Program-made: the position numbers and the translations under genes
Shown: positions 11,291-22,382 of the stretch, piece by piece
Layout: every line of letters begins with the position of its first letter
How positions within the stretch are numbered: the stretch's first letter is position 1
The notes under the pieces: generated by a model
What the model was told of the DNA's origin: nothing
The model's input: only the letters and a program-made list of their open reading frames with translations
Databases searched by the model: none
Source of the DNA: Eutrigla gurnardus
Taxonomy: Eukaryota > Chordata > Actinopteri > Perciformes > Triglidae
Length of the DNA stretch: 64,000 nt
Assembly (NCBI GenBank): GCA_963514095.1
Contig: OY741271.1
Location: 1,271,520 to 1,335,519 of the forward strand
Direction of reading: 5' to 3'

Positions 11291-13630
11291 ATAGCTAACT
11301 GCATTGGTAGCATGGTAGTCACCTGTCAATCAGCAGGAAGCCCCGCCCCAAACTCATCCCCTGCTTCCTGGTCTGGTGGACTCTAAATGGACCAAAATGT
11401 ACTAAATGAACATCATGCTGGATTGAAGAAGACTTGAAACTAGAGATTGAGACCATAAACTCATGTTTACAATGTTTACTGAGATAATACATCAAGAAAG
11501 AAGTAGGCTCATCACAGAGAGGAGTCGCCCCCTGGTGGCCAGCATAAAGATTGATAGTTACTCTGGAACTTTACAATTTGCTTTGGGTTCACTTTTCCGA
11601 AGGTATCTTCCTGAAAACAATTAAACTCATTGACTATGAATATGTTGACAAAAAACTGCTTAAATGTTAAAGTGTTGATGAAGGAAATGTCAAGTAGTGG
11701 TCGTTCAGAGCGTCAGTCTCACTCACACAGACCCTCGACACAGACCCTCGACACACCGCAGCTAACCATCCTTTCTGTAGAACACACAAGACTACATCTG
11801 CTCTCCCAGATAAGCTCATGCTTTATGTTTGTGCTGTTGTAGTGCGGTCATGGCCTTTATGTGTTATCAGCTGTAACTGATGCAGATCAACAGCAGGCTC
11901 CCGTCCTGGGTTACTATCGCACATTGGCGTTGTAGAAGCAGAGCTGAAGATGACGAGGGGGATCCCTTTAATGTGTGAATGTGCTACATATTTTCATGGT
12001 GCATATTTCTACATGTATTTACCTCAACTCTCAACAAATTGCTGTCTCTTACAGGAGCAGTTTGTATGTTTCACATGATATTGTATGAGGTACTTCTTCA
12101 GACGGTGGATTTCCTGCAGTAAAAAAACATCAGAGGAGAAAAGCACAATCAGTGAACGCTACATTTAGAATATTTCCACCTCTTCAGACAGACTGGAACT
12201 GAGACTGTTATCTCTGATCTCCTCAAAACCACCAGACCAAGATTCAGATTCACAAGTCACACAAGAATACAAAGAAAGTTCTAGTGCCTCTGTATGTGTT
12301 TCAGTATTTTGTTGGTTTTCTGATTGTGATTTTAAGTAGAAGCTTTCTTAGAAATAAATCACTCTTGCATCATTTTATTATCAGTTTTCAAGACTTCTAG
12401 TCTTGAAACCAAACACACCCACAATAGCGTTGTTGGTTCCTAACGGAGACGGGCAGCCGGAGAGAAATATGAGGAAGACGTGAACATAATCCTTCACCCT
12501 GATCTCATCTACGGGAGGAAAACAAGTGAAGCAAAGCAGGAGAGTCGAGAGACTCTCCTGCTTTGCAAGAGTTCATGTGTTTGGGTTTACAAATATTCAG
12601 TGTATTTTGCAATATTGCCTGTTAAATTAGTTCTATGGTGAAATAACCTTGAAGTAATACAGAGAAATTAATAAGTGCACTTCATTTGGGGAAGGTACTA
12701 AAATGTCCCATGTTTTTCATGGTCTGTGAATGTCTCATGACGTTTCTTTTGTTTTTTTGAGTAACCAGGTATCAATCTGTTATTAGCCAATCCGTGCCTG
12801 TCAGAGATGCAAGTACTAACGGCTGCGGCCGGCTGCAATACTAACGTTTGCGGCGGGAGGCGGGGCTTGACCGGCTGGCCCATGACACGCACGTCACACG
12901 CCAAGCTCTGCCTAGAGTGCACTACGTCATCGTGGTTAGTTCAGGGACAGTCGGGATTTCGGAAACTCAGTAGAAACAGCGCCTGGATGGAGGATTTTTC
13001 CCTACTGCTGTACATTTACTAAACGACTATTTGACTGAAGATTGATCTAAAATTTTAATAAAACTTTAGTGAACATAAAAACTGTCTTTGCAATGTCTTT
13101 TGCAGCGACATATTGTGTTTTTGCTATTAATAAATAGGTTTGTCATTGTTTATGTCATTAACGGAAACCCGAGAACAGCAAAATGCAGAGAAGTGAGTGA
13201 TTATTTTATAGGCTACATAAATTATCATGTAGGCATCATCAATCAGCAGACTGTACAACAATCAAAGAAAGCATATCATTTTCCTATCTTCCAATGATGT
13301 AGGTCTGCATCAGTCTAAAAAACATACCTTGGAAAACTTTTTTTAACCACTTCTCACCTATACAGCGTCATGTCCTGTATTGATGTGTCATAGCCTTTGT
13401 TACTGTATGTGCCCGTTTGTGTGGAGTGTATTTTGGGACTTGTCCAGGTAATCAAGGGCAGTGGTTCTCAGTTGACTGGTTAAGTAAGTAAAAAAGTGCA
13501 ACCCTTTTCATGGAATATCATAATGATAGATGATTCAAAAAAGCCAGTGATAGCAAATAATGCAAATAATTACCAAAAGAAATCAGATCAAACTATGAAA
13601 TCTGTTAGCAGTAGGTCAGGCAAAAAAAAA
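11291..13630. other. Unassigned sequence with one GC-rich dispersed block
   Basis: Around 12820-12875 a GC-rich stretch (GGCTGCGGCCGGCTGCAATA, then GGCGGGAGGCGGGGCTTGACC) is repeated inverted at about 20600-20665. A palindromic GGAGAGTCGAGAGACTCTCC lies near 12539-12558. No gene is recognised. Confidence 0.45.
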
Positions 13631-13885
13631 ACAAAAAAACATTTACATTTACATTTAGGTCATTTAGCAGACGCTTTTGTCCAAAGCGACTTACAATATG
13701 TACATTTGTCAAAAGAAGGAAACTTGGAAACCACAACGTATCATTGCTGATAAAGTAAGAGCTAAAAATAGAACAAGTGTTAGGTCCTCATCTGAGTAAA
13801 CTAGTACTTCAAGAGCAACAGTGCTACGATCAGAGTGCTATAGGTAAGGGGGGGGGGGGGGGGGGGGGGGTGTTAGTGGGTCATG

Positions 13886-15585
13886 CTAGTCGAGGTGAAG
13901 TCTGAACAGGTGAGTCTTGAGCCTTTTTCGGAAAATGGCAAATGACTCAGCTGTCCTGACATTAGTCGGGAGTTCGTTCCACCACTGAGGCGCCAGAACA
14001 GAGAAGAGTCTGGACTTTGCTGAGCGACATTTGTTTGATTTCAGCAAGGGTGGTACCAGCCGGCCAGCTGAAGTAGAGGAGCGAAGTGCTCGCTTCGGGG
14101 CATGAGGTTTGACCAGTGTTTGAAGGTAGTTGGGTGCCGTTCCATTGATGGCCCTGAAGGCCAGTGTCATCGTCTTGAATTGGATGCATGCTGCAACAGG
14201 GAGCCAGTGGAGGTCACGGAGGAGGGGGGTCACATGGGAGAATTTGGGTAGATTGAAGATTAGGCGTGCTGCAGCGTTCTGGATACGCTGCAATGGTTTA
14301 ATCGCAGAGGCCGGGAGTCCGGCCAGGAGAGAGTTGCAGTAGTCAAGGCGGGAGATGACCAGTGCTTGGACCAAGAGTTGCGTTGCATCCTTTGTGAGGA
14401 AGGTCCGAATCCTGCGGATGTTGTAGAGGGCAAATCTGCAGGATCGGGCCACAGCAGTGACGTTGGGGGTGCAGGATAGTTGGTCATCGAGGATTACACC
14501 CAGGTTCCTCGCAGTTGACGACGGCAATACTGTGATGCCCTCGACAGTGACCGACAGGTCCATGCGGGGGCAGTCTTTCCCTGGGATGAAGAGGAGTTCG
14601 GTTTTATTCAGGTTAAGCTTGAGGTGATGTGCAGTTGTCCAGACAGTGATGTCAGCCAGAAAGTCTGAGATGCGAGTTGCAATGTGAGTGTCAGAGGACG
14701 GGGGAAAAGAGAGGAACAGCTGGGTGTCATCTGCGTAGCAATGGTAGGAGAATCCATGCGATGTGATAACAGAACCTAGTGATCTGGTGTATAGTGAGAA
14801 CAGAAGCGGTCCTAATACTGAGCCTTGAGGGACACCCGTGTCCAGAGAACAGGGTTTGGACATAGAGCCATTCCATGTGACCTGAAAGGTGCGATTTGTC
14901 AGGTATGATGTAAACCAGGTGAGAGCAGAGTCAGTTATGCCAAGTTCAGCCAGAGTGGAGAGGAGGATTTGGTGGTTGACTGTGTCGAATGCAGCAGATA
15001 GGTCGAGGAGAACGAGAACGGAGGAGTGGGACGAGGCTCTGGCGTCTCGCAGGGACTCGGTCACTGTGAGGAGGGCCGTCTCAGTGGAGTGAGCAGTCCT
15101 GAATCCTGATTGATTAGGGTCTAGGAGGTTGTTCAGCGAGAGATAGGATGACAGTTGGTTGTAGGCGGCACGTTCCAAGGTTTTAGAGAGGAATGAAAGA
15201 AGAGATACAGGTCTGTAGCTTTGGATGTCAGTAGCGTCTAGGGTGGGTTTTTTAAGGAGAGGCTTCACGGTAGCTGTCTTAAAATCCGCTGGAATGACAC
15301 CTGAGGTGAGGGAGGAGTTGATCAGGGTGGTGAGGAATGGCAAGATGTCGTGTGAGATGTCTTGGAGAAGAGAGGAGGGAATCGGGTCGAGGGAGCAGGT
15401 GGTGGCACGGTTAGATGTAACAAGTGCGTGAACGTCTTCAGAGGTGAGGGGGGTAAAGCTGGTATGACCATCCGAGTTGAGAGTTGGGGGAGATGTCTTC
15501 TGGGAGGGAATAGGCGTGAATGAGGAGCTGATGTCATTTACTTTCTTGGTAAAGTAAGTAGCAAAGTCATCGGCAGTAAGGAAGG
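13886..15585 (-). CDS. L2 LINE reverse transcriptase domain, open frame
   Basis: This is the polymerase that copies LINE RNA at the target site. The frame is uninterrupted from about 15585 to a stop at 13886 (roughly 565 codons) but lacks its own start, being the 3' part of a larger ORF. Motifs in order: LKKPTLD...YRPVSLLSFLSK (fingers), FDTVNHQILL (motif A), GVPQGSVLGPLLF (motif B), YADDTQLF (catalytic motif C), then LGVILDDQL and RLDYCNSLL of the L2/CR1 C-terminal region, and a WWNELP motif near the end. It is joined upstream to the endonuclease by a frame change at the C/G run near 15588. Confidence 0.9.
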
Positions 15586-15587
15586 AA

Positions 15588-16790
15588 GGGGGGGGGAGGG
15601 CTAGGAGGGGTGAGGAGGGAGGAGAACACGGAGAAGAGTTTCCTGGGGTTGGAGGCAGGAGAGTTGATCTTTGCCAGGTAGAAGGCAGATTTAGCTGCCG
15701 AAACAGTTGAGGTGAAGTCAGAGAGGAGGTGGTGGTAGTGAGTAAGGTCCTCGTGCTGGCCCGATTTCTTCCATTTTCTCTCTGACGCTCGCAACAATGA
15801 TCTGTTGGCTCGCAGAGGTTCAGACAGCCAGGGAGGGGAGGGAGATGATCGCGCAGGTTGTGAGATTGGGGGACAGAGAGTGTCCAAAGAAGAGGAGAGT
15901 GAAGACATCAGGATGGAGGAGGCTTCCTCAGTAGGCATTAAGGAGAACTGTTCTGAGGATGGTAGCGAGGAGATAACAGTTGAGGAGAGAGCGGAGGGAG
16001 TGAGGGATTTCAGGTTGCGGCGGCTGGTGACCATTCGAGGCGTAGAGGGGAGGGATGTGGTGGGCTCCATGGGGAGGGAGAAAGTCACAAAGTGGTGGTC
16101 GGACATGGTGAGCGGGGTAACAGAGAGTGCCGAGATGCCACAGGATCTTGTGAAGACAAGGTCAAGTTGGTTCCCGGCGCGGTGAGTTGGTGGAGAGGGG
16201 GAGAGTGTAAGGTCAAATGCGGAAAAGAAGTCAATGAATTCAGATGAGTGCAGCTTTCCCGAGTGGATGTTGAAGTCACCGAGGACGACGAGTGGTGTGC
16301 CATCATCAGGGGAGCAGCTCAGGAGGCCATCTCATCCAAAAAGTCACGAGAGGACCGGGTGGGCGATAGATCACTATGATGTTGAGTTTGAAAGGAAGGG
16401 TGACAGAGACGGCGTGGAATTCAAGTGTAGATCGGGGTAGGTGGTCCAGAGGAAGGACCTGGTAGGACCATCTCCTCCTCCTCGCCCTGTTCGTCTTGGG
16501 GAGTGTGAAAACGAGTAGGCAGTTGAAAGGGCAGCTGGAGTGGCAGTGTTTTCTGGGGTGATCCAGGTCTCTGTGAGGGCCAGGAAGTGGAGAGACTGCA
16601 GGGACGCATAGGCTGAAATGGTGTCCGCCTTCTTGACTGCAGACTGGCAGTTCCACAGCCCCCCTAGTACTTCAAGTTCCTTACCGGTGGAGAATGGTGG
16701 GTAGCAGAGATTGGATGGGTTACAGCCTCGAGTGAAGGGTCTCCGGTGAAATCTTCTCCAGTGTGATGTCCTGACTGGGATAAGACACAT
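15588..16790 (-). pseudogene. L2 LINE endonuclease (APE-type) region, frameshifted
   Basis: Translation in successive frames gives the start of the domain (ALTETWI), a middle part with IYRPPGP, a DFNIHSG-like segment near 16270, and the terminal MSDHHFVTF with the conserved Ser-Asp-His. Frames change near 16475 and near 16340, so no single ORF covers it. A basic linker (SERKWKKSGQ) leads toward the RT. The frame then shifts again within the homopolymer at about 15588-15597. Confidence 0.8.
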
Positions 16791-16842
16791 GGCTGCGAGA
16801 GGGGGGGAGATGTTATACCTACCTCAATGGACGTCCTCGATG

Positions 16843-16968
16843 GACTCCCGCAGATAGACTCCCTTGTCTTTGTTCAGCTGTCTTGACTCCCGCAGATAGA
16901 CTCCCTTGTCTTTGTTCAGCTGTCTTGACTCCCGCAGATAGACTCCCTTGTCTTTGTTCAGCTGTCTT
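16843..16968. repeat. Tandem repeat, 3 units of 42 bp
   Basis: Units start at 16843, 16885 and 16927 with GACTCCCGCAGATAGACTCC and are essentially identical. They lie just 5' of the L2 LINE coding region (minus strand), where some LINEs carry repeated promoter monomers. Confidence 0.92.
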
Positions 16969-16990
16969 CATTGTGATGGCCAGACGCTGC

Positions 16991-17804
16991 AGCTGACGCT
17001 GTAGTGACAGCCTTTTAAGTGCTCAGTTTACCGCAAGTACTGAGTGTGACCCCTCCCTCCAATCAAGTCTATTCACTACACCTGAGCTGGCTCAAACTTA
17101 GTTGATTACTCACTTAGCATAGACAGTTTCACTAGGATTTCAACAACAAGCTATCAACACAAGACTAAATGTTACAACTAGCTTTACTCACACAATGCCT
17201 AAACCCAAATCTACAATTAGTTTCTGACTTACCAACAAGAGACAAAGCAGCTTCCTTCCTTTCTCCAGACAAAATGTCTGGAGACAAAATACACACACAT
17301 ATATAATATGGGTGCAGCATTCATGCAGACCAAGCTATTTCCCTGTAAAAAAATTTATAAAAAAAGTACAATTATTATCTATCCTGCAGTGAAGAAAGGG
17401 GAGATGTCCACCACTGCCCTTTTTTCTAAGCTACAGGGCTCTGGGTGACAGATCTTATAGTACAGACTTTTGTAGGAATTTTGTTCACAAGTTAGTCAAT
17501 CAGAAGGACCTCACAGAGTCTATATTGCGTTATTCAGATTCTGCAGGAGGATCACAAAGACAGCGAAGTCGTTGGTTCTTTAGTGCGCCATTGCTTCAGG
17601 CATTTATTTGCAGATGGACATCAGATGATACAGACGTCTGGAGAAACAGTCTCTTCTCTAGCTAAGAGCTGCCGTGTGCAACACAGTGCTCTATACCAGA
17701 GGCAAGAAGTTCTGGTGTCTACTCTAACTGCTCCAGAATATATAGCGTTACAGAGGCAAGGCTATGTGTCATGCTTACGCGTGCAAATGTGTATTTTTGA
17801 TATG
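16991..17804. other. Unassigned; possible extension of the LINE 5' region
   Basis: No coding motif is seen. A short inverted pair CCAGACAAAATGTCTGG lies near 17266-17282 and a short run of alternating CA at about 17291. Confidence 0.4.
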
Positions 17805-17890
17805 GGAGTTCCTCGTCTGAGCTGGGATCGGCTCCAGCCCCTCCGCGACCCCGAACACAGGATAAGCGGCAGACAACGGATGGATGGGTA
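17805..17890 (+). repeat. LINE 3'-tail fragment with GGAT repeats
   Basis: The sequence GCTGGGATCGGCTCCAGCCC leading to CAGGATAAGCGGCAGAC and a GGATGGATGGG tail is the 3' end of a common fish LINE, on the plus strand. It is the reverse of 59317-59481 and related to 40960-41025. Confidence 0.75.
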
Positions 17891-18100
17891 ACTCCTCTTC
17901 TGTCCCGTGAAGAAACACACCTGCGCCGTCCTGTGAAGAAACACTCCTGTTCCTCGGAGAGGGTAGTTTTAAGAGGAGCTGGCGTCTCATCTGAGGAAGC
18001 TCTCCGGCATGAAAGTCAAGTCTGTAGCTGGCCATGTTTCTGTGAAGAAACACTCCTGTTCCTCCTCATGCTCTCTGACTTCTTATCTAGTGAAACTCTA
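17891..18100. repeat. Imperfect triplicated motif GTGAAGAAACACTCCTGTTCC
   Basis: Three related copies of TGTGAAGAAACACTCCTGTT occur near 17906, 17932 and 18040, the middle and last nearly identical. No function is apparent. Confidence 0.5.
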
Positions 18101-18428
18101 ACTAACCCCTGTTTGTTATGTTAGTGTGCTGCTATCATGCATTGAGTGTCTTCCTTCATTGTCCCTCTGGCTCAGACTGGGTTTCTCCTTACTTTATAAT
18201 ACTGAATACATGTTTGTGCAAGCTTAATGTGGTTAAGTACGTTCATGGAGGGTGTATATTCTGTTCGGCTGAGTTCATGCTCTACAAGGAGTGAATCATG
18301 CAACCTCCTTTGCTGATTTTTACCTTCTATTTCTCTGCCGCTTTCTGAGGATGATAAGGTTAATATCAAACACATTACATGATTATGAAACATTCAGGTA
18401 TCATCATACATTTTAAGCATCATTATAT

Positions 18429-18777
18429 CTACACTTTTAAGTGAGAAATGAAATGATTTCTCCTTATGATGGTACTGTCACAGGTGAGGCAGTGGAAATG
18501 GTGAGCATCTCTGCACTTGAAGCTGCATTTGCAGATACGGTATTCTGCAAGACAAAATATTTATTACATTAGAGTTATTGACAGCCTCACACAAGTACAG
18601 TATGTGCTTCTGTAGACCACATAAAGAGTGACCATACCTCCATGGCGGACTGCCGCATCTAAATGGTTTCTCAGATGGTATACAATAGTGTGACGTTGTC
18701 TTGTCCGAAAGGGACAACAAGGACAGTCATATGCCTCTGCTGAGGGAAAAACTGGCTCCTCGCTGGCCGGTGGGATA
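18429..18777 (-). CDS. Two-exon C2H2 zinc-finger gene fragment
   Basis: Exon a is 18777-18638, preceded by a TTTTTGTTCAG acceptor and ending GAG before a GTATGG donor. Exon b is 18544-18429, preceded by TTTGTCTTGCAG. The phases join exactly (one base plus two). The first exon has a canonical finger, C-x2-C-x12-H-x3-H (YDCPCCPF...YHLRNH). The second starts EYRICKCSFKCRDAHHFHC and opens a second finger C-x2-C-x12-H that a stop cuts before its last ligand. A GTAAGT donor upstream near 19120 may end a 5' exon. I recall similar modules in fish uncharacterised proteins but cannot name the gene. It could be a host gene fragment or a TE-derived gene. Confidence 0.5.
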
Positions 18778-18952
18778 CTGAACAAAAACAGAAGAACAAT
18801 TGACCATTAGATTCAAGATACACAAGGCCTATTAGCATTAATATTATTTTACATTCATGTTAATTCATTCAACATTTCAATGTTAGATCATTTTCTATTA
18901 TTTTGCTATCTCATAAGACTTTGCCACGTTTGTCACTTTCGATATAACCTTA

Positions 18953-18970
18953 CATACACACACACACACG

Positions 18971-19001
<31 letters not shown>
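18953..19001. repeat. (CA)n microsatellite
   Basis: CA dinucleotides with two CG interruptions. A second short CA tract lies at 19190-19210. Confidence 0.95.
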
Positions 19002-19528
19002 CTCAACTCGGCGTGAAACGTGATGTTTTAAACAGCTAGAGGTCATATTTATTATTTTTTTTCTCATGGCACAATTCAATCGGATCACGAAATAAAACTT
19101 TGACTCCCGTTCACTTACATGGAGACTTTTTCCGAACGCTACCGTCGCCAAAGATATACCAGTAAACCCTCTTTGCCGTCGCGTAGGATATCACACACAC
19201 ACACACACACTGTTAAAATGTAAGCCTATTTTTATGTTCTCAGGTTACATGACTGTAAATATTGTTTACTCTTAGAGACACAAGAGGGCGCAAGAGCACA
19301 CACAATAATTAATGTAATGAATGTTCATGTATTGTATTGTGACCTAATGGACTTCCCGTACATGGACATTTTTATGCGGGACGTTTTTCATATTCCAGTC
19401 AGTCCGCGCTCAACCCAACCGGCAGATGGCCACATTTCATTGTTCTGAAATAAATGTTCTATAATGAGAGAAGTCGTCAGCCTCCTTCCTACGCATCGTC
19501 AGCAGCACCACTCTGCTGATAAAACTCA

Positions 19529-19534
19529 ACACAC

Positions 19535-19589
<55 letters not shown>
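19529..19589. repeat. (CA)n microsatellite
   Basis: About 30 CA repeats, nearly perfect, followed by GGGAAGAG. Confidence 0.95.
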
Positions 19590-19591
<2 letters not shown>

Positions 19592-19659
19592 GAAGAGTAT
19601 ATTCATGCATGCATGCACAGCGCTAATGCTAACGCTACCGTCGCGTAGGATATCACAAT

Positions 19660-20319
19660 GGCTGCGTTTCAATAACGGTTTGAGTCGCCCTCGCTCACTT
19701 GCCCTAAGCCCTTGCTATGACGTCACACGGAGGCCACTTGGAGGGCGGAGGGGGAGTGAAAGGGGTAAATGGAACACACCTGCCCTCGTTCACTAACAGC
19801 CCAGATAATCATGAATCAACCACACGTTGTTGGAATAGCGCTATACTGCCTATTCCAAATTACACAGAATATGCGGAGACTCATTTCACTGAGACGAAGA
19901 CGTATTCTACACTTGATGGCAATACATCGGCTTATTTACTTACACTTGTAAATGTTGGGCTCTGCCATAACTCCGCAACAGACAGTCTAATTGCACAATT
20001 TAAGAAAATGAATTAAATTTAATTCTACTTTCTTCTTCTTGGTGAATAGACAGCAGACAATGGTGTTTGAGGTTCATTATCGCCACCGCATGGACATATT
20101 TTTCGTGCACCACTGCAATGCATTGTGGGTGATATACAGCTCTGAAGTGGCCATCGTTGTTCACTCGATCACTCAGCCCTCAAGGGTCGATCTCACGGAG
20201 TTCACTTCAGCTGTTCAGGGAAATGGAACAGCCCTTAAGATGGCGGCGGGGATTCCCCCGAGGGCAAGTGCTTAGGGCAAGTGAGCGAGGGCGACTCAAA
20301 CTGTTATTGAAACGCAGCT
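19660..20319. mobile_element. 660-bp inverted-repeat DNA transposon (MITE-like)
   Basis: The first 55 or so bases (GGCTGCGTTTCAATAACGGT through GAGTCGCCCTCGCTCACTTG to CTAAGCCCTTGC) are mirrored at the right end (GCAAGTGCTTAGGGCAAGTG to GAAACGCAGC). The sequence AAT lies on both sides (19657-19659, 20320-20322), a candidate 3-bp target duplication. Inside, 19811-19951 reads as a short Met-started frame ending in a basic Leu/Arg-rich stretch (LISLRRRRILHL), possibly a captured transposase start. The superfamily is uncertain. Confidence 0.75.
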
Positions 20320-20545
20320 AATGAATGAATGACCATTAAAATGCCAAAATACCCAAACGTTAAACAACAATATACACCAACAAAAGCGCTGTGATATGTG
20401 AATAAAGTTTTTAATTTATTGCATTTATTGTAGCAACGTAATTTCACTCACCGACATCACTTTCCAAAAGGATTTCTCCTTTCTCCAGTTTCGCCGAAAG
20501 GGAAGGAGCAGGAAGGGGTGGACTACTTGGGGGGTGGTTCCGTGA
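20320..20545. other. Unassigned flank
   Basis: A37-rich intergenic sequence without recognised features. Confidence 0.4.
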
Positions 20546-20614
20546 GGGCGGGGCTTGACCGTCCAGCCGGGCGGGGCTTGACCGTCCAGCCGGGCGGGGC
20601 TTGACCGTCCAGCC
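20546..20614. repeat. Tandem repeat, 3 units of 23 bp
   Basis: Units GGGCGGGGCTTGACCGTCC plus AGCC start at 20546, 20569 and 20592. They are followed by an inverted partial copy (GGTCTAGCCCCGCC). The adjoining 20615-20665 matches 12820-12875 in the opposite orientation. Confidence 0.9.
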
Positions 20615-20665
20615 GGTCTAGCCCCGCCTCCCGCTGCAGACGTTGGCATTGCGGCCGGCCGCAGC

Positions 20666-21828
20666 CGTTACCCACTCCAGAGATGGGTGTCAACTACCTA
20701 CCGGATTCGGAAGGGGGTGGGACTAAAAAAAAGACGAGGCTCGGGCTAGTAACGGGGAGAGACGAGGAAAAAGAGTGATAACACCATGAAAAAGTAGTAG
20801 TAAGCTATTTGAAACAGTTACTGTTGTTGCTAAAACCTTAAACCGGAAGGTCTGTTTGTGTGTTACCGGTACCAAATGTGGAAGTAAGCCAAGTTCAGAG
20901 CTGTTTCAGCTGGGAATTGTACTGAGTGTCCGAGACGCCATTATCGTTGTGTATAGAGCTAGAGTTAGCCTCGTCTCTGCTAGCTGGAAGGAGACCGCGT
21001 GTGTGTGAGGGAGAAATATTTTGCGCCGAGTTTCCTGAGTGAGTATGAGCACTATTTGAACTGGTAATAATATGGAAATGTATGAGAACGAATAGTGAGT
21101 TTATTAGAATTTATGCTCAATGTACTGCCGACCTACATGCCTGCCTGCCGGTTTGCCTGTCGCTGATATGTTGCTGCTGTAGAGGGTGCTCAGGATCCCC
21201 GCTTTTGCCAGAGAGACTGCTGCTGCACGAGGATGTGTCAGCAGGACTAGTTTCTTCATCTCCTTTCACCTTACTCCTCTGAGCCGAGGGTTTGAGGGAA
21301 CTGTGGTTATCCGTGAGTACTGAGAAACACTTTCACAAGGATACATGAGCTCCAACTCGACATGCGCGCCAACGATATGGTACCATAACTGACTTACAAA
21401 ACCCCTGGTATTTATTTATTTTATTTTCTGAACTCAAAGGTCACCAGGTCAAAGGTAAAGGGTGATTGCCTATGTTTTCTTTCTGTGTAATAAACACTTC
21501 TTCCTGTTGCAACGTGTATTTGCAGTCACGAATGTTTATTTGAATGTGGTATTATTAGGGCTATAGTGTGTTAAAGGTACATGCATGGGAGTATTAAAGT
21601 TCACAATAACAATGTAGCTATAAAATAAGCTAACCAGGCCTCTCTGCACCCTAGGCAGCGTCATACGTTCTAGTTTAAGTAAACAATAAGGTTGATATTT
21701 TCGTGGACTCCCTCCAATTCAGCTCCCGTGCTCGAGGTGTCATCAGGTATAAGGGGTTTTACCATGACAATGCTGTAACAAAATAGAGTTGGTTGGGAGG
21801 GCTACACATGAGTTTTCAGCCTCAAAAG

Positions 21829-21865
<37 letters not shown>

Positions 21866-22190
21866 GGCTTCTCATTCCTAGAATGAATAAATCAATGTCG
21901 TAACGTCGTTCTTCACCCTCCTCACTCAGATTACATGTGGCTGCTCAATCTGAGCTAACTAAGAACTCATCTCTGTGGCCCCGCACCACTGAACTGCATC
22001 TATGCAATGTCGGGATCAGGCCTGCATTAAGAGCAGCTCCAACCACATTAGCAACATTTCAAGAAACACCAAAGAAAAGGAAAGTATTCACGAGACGCCT
22101 TCAATCTGCGCTCCTGGGAGGGTCATGGGGAAAGTGGGAGTTCCCCGCAAAAATGATGGGAGGATATGCGTTAACTATACCTCATTATAT
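20666..22190. other. Unassigned; contains a (GT)n microsatellite at 21831-21863
   Basis: No ORF has recognisable motifs. GC-richer sequence around 20900-21060 with a GAGTGAGTATG donor-like string could be an untranslated first exon, but nothing confirms it. Confidence 0.4.
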
Positions 22191-22194
22191 ATTC

Positions 22195-22382
22195 CGAATG
22201 TCTCAGGTCTGGATGTCTTAGGTCTGGATGTCTCAGGTCTGGATGGTGCAGGTCTGGATGTCTTAGGTCTGCAATGTCTTAGGTCTCCATGTCTCAGGTG
22301 TAGATGTCTCAGGTCTGGATGTCTCAGGTCTCCATGTCTCAGGACTGCATGTCTTAGGTCTCCATGTCTCAGGTCTGGATGG
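22195..22382. repeat. 15-bp minisatellite, about 12 degenerate units
   Basis: The unit is close to GTCTCAGGTCTGGAT. The 15-bp period gives a pentapeptide-like periodicity in every frame (for example Gly-Leu-Asp-Val-Ser), but there is no sign it is translated. Confidence 0.88.

Larger units (their letters stand above)
13633..16990 (-). mobile_element. L2/Maui-type LINE, near full length
   Basis: Read on the minus strand, the element runs from a 5' region with three 42-bp repeats (16843-16968), through an apurinic endonuclease domain (about 16700-15990) and a reverse transcriptase (about 15585-13886), to a 3' UTR ending in repeated ACATTT/AAATGT motifs at 13640-13665. The 3' segment (CATTTAGCAGACGCTTTTGT) is a very common fish L2-type tail. 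A run of G (13848-13870) lies in the 3' UTR. Frameshifts in the endonuclease and one at a homopolymer make this copy probably inactive. Confidence 0.88.

Noticed and set aside
16843..16968. Regular repeats resembling a CRISPR array
   Set aside because: The units are contiguous without variable spacers, in a eukaryotic LINE context.
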